The notes below the pieces were generated by a model, which worked only from the letters and a program-made list of their open reading frames with translations, made no database searches and was not told the DNA's origin. This document shows, piece by piece, positions 45,015 through 53,200 of a stretch of 64,000 nt of DNA. The DNA is from Bacteroidota bacterium (GTDB taxonomy: Bacteria > Bacteroidota > Bacteroidia > UBA4408): contig JADKHO010000001.1 in NCBI GenBank assembly GCA_016721765.1, forward strand, positions 1,724,001 to 1,788,000. The letters are read 5' to 3'. A program made the translations under genes and the position numbers. Each line of letters starts with the position of its first letter. The stretch's first letter is position 1.

Positions 45015-45569
45015 ATGAAAACATTAAAACATATTTTGGTTACAATTACAATTGGATCTGCACTCTTGTTAAGTTCTTGTGATAAAGCAAAAGATAAAGT
45101 TAAAGTGGATGTATCATTTGATCTTAATTTGCCCAGCGCTAAGATGTATATTGATACCATTTCGCAATTTGGAAATGTTAATTTGGCTACCACTACCTTT
45201 CAATCCAACCTGCAAAAAACCTTGGATGACAACAATGCAAACATGGATGACATTGAGTCTATTTCCTTGAGAAGTGCTGAACTCACTATGCTAAATCCGG
45301 GAGCACAAAACTTTAATATCATTACTAAATTGTATGGTTACATGTCGGCCACCGGACTTGCTGAAACGCGTGTGGCTTATTTAGATCCGGTTCCTTCAAA
45401 CGTAACGCAAATTACCTTAAATTCAGACAATGCTGATTTGGTGGAATATTTGAAAAAGTCGGAAGTAAACTTTAGAGTAAGCGGTGTAACCACTGGACCA
45501 AATTTAGAACGTGACACCCTAAACGTAAAACTGATTTTTAGTATAAAGGCTAAGATTGATCCTTTGTAG
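45015..45569 (+). CDS. Lipoprotein of unknown function
   Basis: 184 residues. The signal peptide ends in a lipobox LLLSSC with Cys22, and the following DKAKD would direct it to a membrane surface. The mature part has no family I recognise. It is acidic, with beta-strand-like segments (VDVSFDLNLPSAKM, ISLRSAELTML, NLERDTLNVKLIFSIKAKIDP), which suggests a single small beta-rich domain. It is 65 bp after alaS on the same strand. A hairpin terminator is 29 bp downstream. Confidence 0.7.
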   Translation: MKTLKHILVTITIGSALLLSSCDKAKDKVKVDVSFDLNLPSAKMYIDTISQFGNVNLATTTFQSNLQKTLDDNNANMDDIESISLRSAELTMLNPGAQNFNIITKLYGYMSATGLAETRVAYLDPVPSNVTQITLNSDNADLVEYLKKSEVNFRVSGVTTGPNLERDTLNVKLIFSIKAKIDPL

Positions 45570-45597
45570 TAATTTGGTTTGAATAGTATTTTAATAG

Positions 45598-45629
45598 AAA
45601 AGCGTGGTTTTTGACTGCGCTTTTTTTTT
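45598..45629 (+). terminator. Rho-independent terminator of the lipoprotein gene
   Basis: AAAAGCG (45598-45604) pairs with CGCTTTT (45618-45624) and is followed by T9 in total. It starts 29 bp after the stop codon. Confidence 0.65.
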
Positions 45630-45815
45630 GGTGGACTTTTTACTCAATAGGTTGTTCTCCTTTACATAATATTTCCGTTTCAAGTTAGTTTCAAATCAGA
45701 AGAATTGCTACTTAATTGTGATTATGGATGGTATGATTCAAACTTTTAACCGATTTTTTTTTGTTGAAAATAATTAATCTATATTAGCTCTCAATACATA
45801 ATCAACATCTCCAAT

Positions 45816-46826
45816 ATGAAAAAACATTACGTGAATTCGATTGCCATCTTTTTTTTAATTCTATCACAACAATCGTTCTCGCAAACAATTACTGCGGGAG
45901 GTATCAACCCTGTGATTGGAGATGTTTTTAATTATAAAACCACTGCCCATTTTAACGAAGGCTCGTCCGGTTCAGGCCAAGTATGGAACTATCCAAGCCT
46001 TACAGGAACTACTCAGCAATTAACTGCCGTGAGTGTAGCTTCTACGCCTTATGCTTCTTATTATCCAAGTGCAACCATTGCCGAAAAACAAGGGAGTGGG
46101 ACCGCCTATTTGTATTATTCAAATTCAGCTTCTGCGCAGCAAACCAGAGGCTATGCTGTTTCTACTACACAAATCGTGTATTCAAATCCGGAAGAAATGT
46201 TGCATTTCCCATTCTCGTTAGGGAATTCCTATGTGGATAATTTTGTGGCCAATTTTACTAGCGGAGGTTATTCTTATACAAGACGGGGCACCACAACTGT
46301 TACAGCAGACGCTTCAGGAACTTTAACCACTCCGGCAGGTACATTTACAAACGTATTGCGTGTGCGCATATTTCAAGATTATCAGGACTCTACAAACTTA
46401 GGCGGAAGCCCCTATATTATAGATTATACAAATGATGAATTTCTTTGGTATAAAGACGGATTCCATTACCCTCTTGCTTCAACATTTACATTTGTCAATA
46501 ACGGCACCCCATCCACTAGTGGCAGCTATCTAATAACTTCAACAATTGGAATTGATGAAACCAATGCATTCGAAAGCAATCTTAACATTTTTCCGAATCC
46601 TGCAACATCATTATTAACTGTTGAACAAATGGTAGAAACGCAAGAACCACTTCGTATTAGTTTGATGAATGTGCTGGGTGAAAAATTAGCCGAAATTGTG
46701 TCACCAACGCAGCCCGGAAGTAGAAATGAAATTACCATTAACGTGGAAAAATATTCTAAAGGTATTTACCTGGTACTCGTAAGTTGCGGAGATTTATCTA
46801 CTACAAGAAGGATTGTTATAGAATAG
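45816..46826 (+). CDS. T9SS-sorted secreted protein of unknown function
   Basis: 336 residues. Signal peptide with cleavage near SFSQ. The central 220 residues are Ser/Thr/Gly/Tyr-rich and beta-like, with the repeated-looking segment VWNYPSLTGTTQQLTAVSVAS and an FTNVLRVRIFQDYQD segment; I do not recognise a family. The C-terminal 70 residues (NIFPNPATSLLTVEQ to TTRRIVIE) form a type A T9SS sorting domain. Export by the SprA system is predicted. It is monocistronic, with a perfect 12-bp hairpin downstream at 46925-46955. Confidence 0.8.
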   Translation: MKKHYVNSIAIFFLILSQQSFSQTITAGGINPVIGDVFNYKTTAHFNEGSSGSGQVWNYPSLTGTTQQLTAVSVASTPYASYYPSATIAEKQGSGTAYLYYSNSASAQQTRGYAVSTTQIVYSNPEEMLHFPFSLGNSYVDNFVANFTSGGYSYTRRGTTTVTADASGTLTTPAGTFTNVLRVRIFQDYQDSTNLGGSPYIIDYTNDEFLWYKDGFHYPLASTFTFVNNGTPSTSGSYLITSTIGIDETNAFESNLNIFPNPATSLLTVEQMVETQEPLRISLMNVLGEKLAEIVSPTQPGSRNEITINVEKYSKGIYLVLVSCGDLSTTRRIVIE

Positions 46827-46924
46827 CGGAACTTACGTTCATCTTTTGTTTAGTATTCCTTTAACCTGTTCCAATTTTCGTTAGCGGGAAAGAATAAATA
46901 ATTAGATTAATTTGTAACTAAGCT

Positions 46925-46955
46925 AATTGGATTTTTTATTTTTAAAAATCCAATT
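46925..46955. terminator. Bidirectional terminator, 12-bp perfect stem
   Basis: AATTGGATTTTT (46925-46936) pairs exactly with AAAAATCCAATT (46944-46955) across a 7-nt loop. It lies between the T9SS cargo gene and the broken transposase and can terminate from both sides. Confidence 0.75.
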
Positions 46956-47493
46956 TATAATTCATCAATTTCAAGCATTGAGAAAAGTTCTGTAAAGTTC
47001 CTAGCGCTGGAATACAAATAATCAAATTCATTTTCAACTATTCCTGCTTTTACAGGATTTTTATGAATGTAATTTAAGCGGCTATCAATCATTTCATTTG
47101 TACTTAGCGCAACTGCATGATTTTCGTGCGTCCAAAACTGAACTAATCTCACTCATGAATTAAATTTTGCATGGTATCTAAAAACCAATTTTAGCCATTG
47201 CCTTCTGCTTTCTTTAGGATTTTCGATTTGTTTTAAAATTGTTTTGGAGGTGTGTTTCTTAAAATCACGTACTATATCAGAAAGATTATTTTCGGTGCTT
47301 AAAATACAATGTACATGATTGCTCATAATGACATAAGCATGAAGTTTCAATCCCTTCTTTTTTCGACAAAAAACAAGACTTTCAATAAGGAGGTCAGTAT
47401 ATATTTTTCTTGCAAAATATCAGCCCATCCGACTACTTGGAATGTTAGAAAATACAAACCTTGTGGATTTCTTATTTGATAGCTTTTTCCCAT
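46955..47493 (-). pseudogene. REP-associated tyrosine transposase (RAYT, Y1_Tnp), broken
   Basis: Reading the reverse strand from ATG at 47493 gives MGKSYQIRNPQGLYFLTFQVVGWADI. A single T missing from the T4 run (A4 at 47414-47417) then shifts the frame. The next part (ARKIYTDLLIESLVFCRKKKGLKLHAYVIMSNHVHCIL) follows from 47413 down, with the HxH metal motif in NHVHC. A TGA at 47153-47155 interrupts HAKFNS, and the same frame resumes as RLVQFWTHENHAVALSTNEMIDSRLNYIHKNPVKAGIVENEFDYLYSSARNF, which carries the catalytic Tyr in YIHKNP. With both repaired it is about 180 residues, the size of small RAYT proteins. The TGA is a true-looking nonsense change, whereas the shift may be an assembly error. 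Confidence 0.82.
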
Positions 47494-47526
47494 TTAAATT
47501 TTGTATGAAGTCATATTTAAAAATCT

Positions 47527-47871
47527 TTAAGACAAATTTTTAATCATCGCGTATAAAATTCTTGAAAGTTCATCCGCCATTTGTAAAAAGTTTTCAAAAT
47601 CTTCAATAGTTACAATTTCTTCATCGTGCAAAACATCAAGTGCGCTGACGCATTCAAACAATGATGCTCTCGAGATTACAAAATAATTTCTTCTATCCGC
47701 TTTAGAAAATTTCCCGGATCCTTCTGCAATATTTAGTACAATGCTGAAGGAGGCTCTTCCTAATTGGTCTTTCACATAATTATCTACTTTGTTTTTCAAA
47801 ATCAACTTTTTACAAGCACGATGAAACAATTTGGCTTTTTTATAGACTTCAAGTTTTTGGAAATCGAACAT
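47527..47871 (-). CDS. Four-helix-bundle protein (23S rRNA intervening-sequence family)
   Basis: 114 residues. Residues FDFQKLEVYKKAKLFHRACKKLI, then LGRASFSIVLNIAEGSGKFSKADRRNYFVISRASLFECVSALDVL, match the 'four helix bundle protein' family also encoded by intervening sequences of 23S rRNA. The conserved IAEG and the Arg/Tyr pair are present. Function is unknown; the genes occur singly in variable regions and spread between genomes. It stands between the broken transposase and the 35-bp array, in the small accessory islet. Confidence 0.85.
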   Translation of the reverse strand: MFDFQKLEVYKKAKLFHRACKKLILKNKVDNYVKDQLGRASFSIVLNIAEGSGKFSKADRRNYFVISRASLFECVSALDVLHDEEIVTIEDFENFLQMADELSRILYAMIKNLS

Positions 47872-47914
47872 ATAGATCAGTTGTGTATAAATAAATTCTG
47901 AAAGAGAATAAATT

Positions 47915-47942
47915 CAGAAAGAGAAACAGAATGAGAATGAGG
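47915..47942 (-). repeat. Inverted, degenerate copy of the 35-bp monomer
   Basis: GAGAAACAGAATGAGA at 47921-47936 is the exact reverse complement of a 16-bp segment of monomers 5, 8 and 11. The flanking bases also match partly (about 23 of 28). It faces the array at 47958-48377, so the transcript of this region could fold back on itself. Confidence 0.7.
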
Positions 47943-47957
47943 AAAAAAACAAATTAG

Positions 47958-48377
47958 AAAAACCTTCGCTAACATTCTGTTTCTCGCTCTACAGAATCCC
48001 TCGCTCACTTGCTGTTTCTAGCTCTGCAAAAACCTTCGCTCACATGCTGTTTCTCGCTCTGCAAATCCCCTCGCTCTGCTTCTGTTTCTCACTCTGCAAA
48101 AACCTTCGCTCTCATTCTGTTTCTCACTCTGCAAAAACCTTCGCTCACATGCTGTTTCTCGCTCTGCAAATCCCCTCGCTCTGCTTCTGTTTCTCACTCT
48201 GCAAAAACCTTCGCTCTCATTCTGTTTCTCACTCTGCAAAAACCTTCGCTCACATGCTGTTTCTCGCTCTGCAAATCCCCTCGCTCTGCTTCTGTTTCTC
48301 ACTCTGCAAAAACCTTCGCTCTCATTCTGTTTCTCGCTCTGCAAAAACCTTCGCTCTCATTCAGTTTGTCACTCTGA
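47958..48377. repeat. Tandem array of 12 monomers of 35 bp with a 105-bp higher-order unit
   Basis: Twelve contiguous 35-bp monomers, no spacers. Each begins with an A-tract, then CCTTCGCT or CCCTCGCT, and a pyrimidine-rich CTGTTTCTC. Monomers 3-11 form three copies of a three-monomer unit A-B-C. The first two copies (48028-48132 and 48133-48237) are identical, and the third (48238-48342) differs by one base. The outer monomers 1, 2 and 12 have drifted. Because 35 is not a multiple of 3, the reading frame rotates and returns after three monomers. The array starts 86 bp after the four-helix-bundle gene's start and ends 5 bp from the comM stop codon. Confidence 0.95.
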
Positions 48378-48381
48378 TTCA

Positions 48382-49920
48382 TCACCCAGCCCATCCCTCC
48401 CTATCCAAACTTCTATATTGTATTGCTTCCGCAAGATGTTCTGTTTCGATGGATTCACTGCCGGCTAAATCAGCAATGGTTCTTGCTACTTTTAATATTC
48501 TGTCATAAGCTCGTGCCGATAATCCCAATCGCTCCATCGCCCTTTTGAGCAGTGTGCTGCCGGCTTCATTAATGGTACAAATACGTTGCAACATTTTGGG
48601 CGACATTTGCGCATTGCAATGCACTTCTTCAATTTCTTCAAATCTTTTTAATTGTATGTCACGCGCATTAACAACTCGATTTCGAACCAGTTCACTTTTT
48701 TCGGAAATGCGTTTAGCGGTTAGTTCCGAAAAAGCAACAGGGGTAACTTCTACGTGAATATCAATACGGTCAAGTAAAGGACCTGAAACTTTGTTTAAAT
48801 ATTTTTGCACCACCCCCGGGCCGCATACGCATTCCTTTTCGGGATGATTGTAATAGCCGCAAGGGCAGGGGTTCATAGAGGCTACCAACATAAAACTGGC
48901 AGGATATTGCACTGAAAATCTTGCGCGCGAAACAGTAATCGTTCTATCTTCTAAGGGTTGTCGCATGACTTCTAAAACGGTGCGTTTAAATTCTGGTAAC
49001 TCATCTAAAAAGAGTACGCCATTATGAGCTAACGAAATTTCACCGGGTTGTGGGATTCCGCCTCCGCCAACAAGTGCCACATCGCTTATGGTGTGATGCG
49101 GAGAGCGAAAGGGTCGTATGGAAACCAAAGAAGTGTTCTTTCCTAATTTTCCTGCAACAGAGTGAATTTTTGTTGTCTCTAAGGCTTCGTGAATAGTAAG
49201 AGGGGGAAGAATTGTGGGCAAGCGTTTTGCCAACATGGTTTTTCCCGCACCGGGCGGACCAATGAGTATAACATTGTGGCCGCCCGCTGCAGCTATTTCC
49301 ATAGCACGTTTTATATTTTCCTGTCCCTTCACATCGCTAAAATCATATTCTGTATTATTCAACTGTGCATAAAACTCATCTCTAGTATTAACAAGTGTTG
49401 GGGTCAAATTTGCATTACCTTCAAAAAAATCTATCACTTCTTTAATACTCTCCACTCCATAAACTTCTAAATCGCTTACGATTGCGGCTTCCCGTGCATT
49501 TTGTTTGGGTAAAATAAATCCCTTAAATCCCTCTTTACGTGCCTGAATGGCGATGGGCAATGCACCTTTTATGGGAAGTACGCTTCCATCTAGCGAAAGC
49601 TCGCCCATTATGATATATTTATCAAATGCAATACAATCAATTTGTCGCGAGGCTGCTAGTATTCCCATGGCGATGGTTAAGTCATAACTCGATCCTTCCT
49701 TGCGAATATCAGCAGGTGCCATATTCACAATAATCCGAAATCCCGGCCAACGGTAACCTGTATTTTTTAAAGCGGCATCAATGCGCTGATGACTTTCTTT
49801 CACGGCATTGTCCGGTAATCCAACCAAATAAAACTTAAAGCCTTTGCTGGTATTTACTTCTACAGTTATAGTGGTGGCATTAACCCCATAAACGGCACTT
49901 CCAAATGTTTTGATTAGCAT
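48382..49920 (-). CDS. comM: YifB/ComM family Mg-chelatase-like AAA+ ATPase
   Basis: 512 residues. The N-terminal Lon-protease-like (ChlI) domain (MLIKTFGSAVYGVNATTITVEVN, VGLPDNAVKESHQRI) is followed by the AAA+ motor with Walker A GPPGAGKT at 221-228, Walker B LFLDELPEF, the zinc-like loop NPCPCGYYNHPEKECVCGP, and the C-terminal Mg_chelatase_C domain. ComM in other bacteria is a hexameric helicase that drives branch migration during natural transformation. No com genes are near. Its stop codon is 5 bp from the tandem array, so the array forms its 3' flank. Confidence 0.93.
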   Translation of the reverse strand: MLIKTFGSAVYGVNATTITVEVNTSKGFKFYLVGLPDNAVKESHQRIDAALKNTGYRWPGFRIIVNMAPADIRKEGSSYDLTIAMGILAASRQIDCIAFDKYIIMGELSLDGSVLPIKGALPIAIQARKEGFKGFILPKQNAREAAIVSDLEVYGVESIKEVIDFFEGNANLTPTLVNTRDEFYAQLNNTEYDFSDVKGQENIKRAMEIAAAGGHNVILIGPPGAGKTMLAKRLPTILPPLTIHEALETTKIHSVAGKLGKNTSLVSIRPFRSPHHTISDVALVGGGGIPQPGEISLAHNGVLFLDELPEFKRTVLEVMRQPLEDRTITVSRARFSVQYPASFMLVASMNPCPCGYYNHPEKECVCGPGVVQKYLNKVSGPLLDRIDIHVEVTPVAFSELTAKRISEKSELVRNRVVNARDIQLKRFEEIEEVHCNAQMSPKMLQRICTINEAGSTLLKRAMERLGLSARAYDRILKVARTIADLAGSESIETEHLAEAIQYRSLDREGWAG

Positions 49921-50217
49921 TTTTGTTAAAGCCTTAATTATTGATGCTCAAACGTATTGTCAAAAAATTAATTTGTAAATACTTAAAAGAGACGAAATCT
50001 GAATCGTCCAAAAGGAGTATAAATATGATTTATGAAAATTGTTCGAACAGAACAAAGGGACTTTCACTTTTAGATGAATCAATAAAATAGACGCCTTAAA
50101 TTATTTGAAAAGTGAAAAATTAAAATTAAATTTACAGGAAAATCGCTCATCACGAATTTTATAGCATGTTATCCATCATCTTTTCATCTTAAATTTTAAA
50201 TCTAAATCCACTTAATC
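49921..50217. other. Intergenic region between comM and the large surface-protein gene
   Basis: 297 bp, A/T-rich, holding the divergent upstream regions of comM and the giant T9SS gene. I see no gene, no TAnnTTTG element with a clear -33 partner and no notable repeat. Confidence 0.5.
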
Positions 50218-53200
50218 ATGAAAAAAAATGTACCAATTTGTTCAGAAGGGGCAAGCACTTTGCTTACACAAAAAACAGTTCAATTCGTTTTTCTGCATCC
50301 AAAATTGCAGTCGCTTAAGAAGTTTTTTGCGCTTGTTTTAATTTTTGTTTTATCAGGATTACACACTTCAAAAGCACAACCTTCTCGTATGGAAGGTGCA
50401 TGGAAGACGGGATTTTATGTAAACAATTTAGGTACTATGTCAGTTCGAAGGGGAAATACTTTGATGTATCGTGATCAAACGAATTCCGGGGTGGGTACTA
50501 ACATTCAAAAAGCATTATTATTTAACAATGCAACGTTTAATTATAACCCCAAATGGACGGCAAGTAATGGGACCTTGTTTACTAAAAACGTAAAAATTAC
50601 AAATGGAGCTATCCTTAATGGAGGGAGTGATATTCAGTTTGCTGTAACCCAATTAAACTACTACACATTTGTGATTGGTAACAATATTGCCGCATCCAAT
50701 AACATTGCTATTTTAGAAACAACTTTTAATCCAACTACTTTTGCTGCTTTGCCAACACAATCGCCGGTTGCCGCTTCTGTTAATGCAGGGAATAATGTGG
50801 TTGTAACAGTTACACTTTCTGCTAATCCTCAATCGGGTGAAAGGGTCTTTGTGCGTTATTCGAGCGATAATTTTGCAGCCAATTTTAATGTGGTGGAAGC
50901 TACCGGATTTTCCGGGGGAATAGGAACAGCAACAATTCCCGGAGCTTTCAATACAGCCGGAGTTACAGTTTCTTATTATGTTTTTACCACAACGATTGCA
51001 GCACCTGCTGCTGCTGATGCAGATTATTTAGCCCTACGCATACAAACGCAATCGGGCGAAACAGGTAGTATATGGAGTTACACAGTAGCTGCGGTTGCTC
51101 CAACAGCACAACCTACCAATATTCAGTTTGCAAGTGTTACAGCAGGTAGTATGATTGTAAATTGGACAGCTGCGTCACCGGCTCCTACCGGGTATATTGT
51201 GCTGCGAACAAGTGGCGCAACTCCCCCCAATACTGATCCATCAAACGGTACTTTTTATTCCATTGGCAACACCATTGGAAATGCAACAGTTGCTTATCAG
51301 GGAACAGCGCTCACCACCTCCGCACTTTCTAATTTGATTGATAACACTCAATATAATTTAAAAATATATAGCTATAATGGAAGTGGGGCTGGTACGCTTT
51401 ATTTTATGACTTCACCCTTATCGGGAAGTCAATCTACAACTGCAGTTGCGGCACCTACAGCAAATGCTGCTACATTAGGTGCAACAAGTATTGTCGCCAA
51501 TTGGTCACAAGCTCCCGGTGCAGTGGCCTATCGTTTGGATGTGAGTACCGATAATTTATTTGGCAGTTTTTTACCCGGGTATCAAGATCTTTTAGTTAGT
51601 GGGGGAGCCACGGTGAGTCAATCTGTTACCGGTTTGTCGGTGGGCACAACATACTATTATCGTGTTCGTGCAATTGGAACAAACACAAGTTCCGGAAATT
51701 CGAATGTAATAACCGCAGTAACACTTACACCTATCGTATCAACAGCTACAGGTGGCGATTGGGCGGTTGGTGGATCTTGGGTAGGTGGCATTGCTCCAAC
51801 AGCAGCCAGCGATGTGCAAATTGTTAGTGGTGCAACCATTACTATTTCGAGCAGCATTACCCGAAATGCGGGTACCACAACTTTGGTGGATTTGGGTGGA
51901 ACATTGGCAGCTACTTCTGCTTTTGTGACCAATGGAAATGTGAATATTAACGGAACATTTAGAATTGGAGGAACCTTAAATGGTGGTGGTTCACCGGTTG
52001 CTACAGGTACTGGAACCTGGACTTATTCTCAAACTACAGGAACACTATTATTTAATTCCAATGCAACCTATAATTTGGATGCAGGTGCAAATATATTTTG
52101 GCCAAGTGCTGCAGGTTCTCGCCCTTTTAATGTTACCCTTCAAGCGGTGAATAACGGTAACTCTATTCAAATGAATGCCGGTATTTCGCGCACGGTGGAT
52201 GGAACTTTTAGAGTGGCTGGAAGTGCTGTAAATACTGCACAATTGTTTGTGAATGGCGGTGGAACTTACACTGTGAATGGAACTTTACAACTTGATTTGG
52301 GAGGATTGTATGGAAATCAAGTTGTAACCTTTGGCGCCGCATCAACATTGAAATTAAACACAGGAACTTCATTTACAATTTCAAGTTCGATTTGGAATAG
52401 TGGCGGAACGGTTGGTGTGGTTGGATTAGCGCGACCGGCTAATGTTCAAGTGAGCGGAAATACTACACTCACTCTTCCAAATAATACCTTTAATTGCGCA
52501 GGTAATTTAACTATCGATAATGGCTCTACCTTAAATGGCCCTTCAGCAAGTTCCTTGACTGTAAATGGGAATGTGAACATCAACGGAACACTTACCTTGG
52601 GAGCTTCGTCAGGAGGCGATATAATCGTAAATGGCAACTGGACGCGTGCCAATGCAGGCGCAACTTTTACGCCCAACGGTCGTGCAGTTTGGTTCTCCGG
52701 AGGAGCAGCACAAACAATTACCATTAGTGGTGGAGGTACCGAAGTATTTAATTACCTATTGGTGAACAATAGTTCCGGAAATTTAAGTTTGGGCACCTCA
52801 ACAGATGTTGCGGTTAATGGAATTACAGGTGATCCGCTTCAGTTATTAAACGCAGGTGCCTTAAACCTTAACGGACGCACCTTGTATTTATCGGGCGGAA
52901 ATGGCGGAAATATAAAAACTTCGGGTGGAGCGCGAAGTATAACCGGTAGCGGAACGCTTTCCATTCAAGGCAATAAATTTGTAACCTCAGCATCAGGTGG
53001 ATCCTTGTCAACCGGTGCAAATGTGCTGGTAGACCTTACAGCCGGATTAGATTGCGGAAGTGGTTTGACAACAATTAATGGTACTCTTCAAATTTCAGCC
53101 GGAGGATTTGTTACAGTAAATGCTCCGATTTATGGCAGCGGTTCATTGCTCAAATACAATTCTGCAACAACACCTTATGTAAGAGGTATTGAATGGGCAA

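Noticed and set aside
47527..47871. 23S rRNA intervening sequence
   Set aside because: The four-helix-bundle family is named for such sequences, but there is no rRNA gene around it, so it is a free-standing gene.
47958..48377. CRISPR array
   Set aside because: The 35-bp units are contiguous and lack unique spacers, and no cas gene lies in the window.
48009..48508. Open frames across the 35-bp array as protein-coding genes
   Set aside because: The frames follow the repeat unit and exist on both strands at once. There is no ribosome-binding context, and the codon pattern is dictated by the monomer. They are kept as an observation and not annotated as genes.
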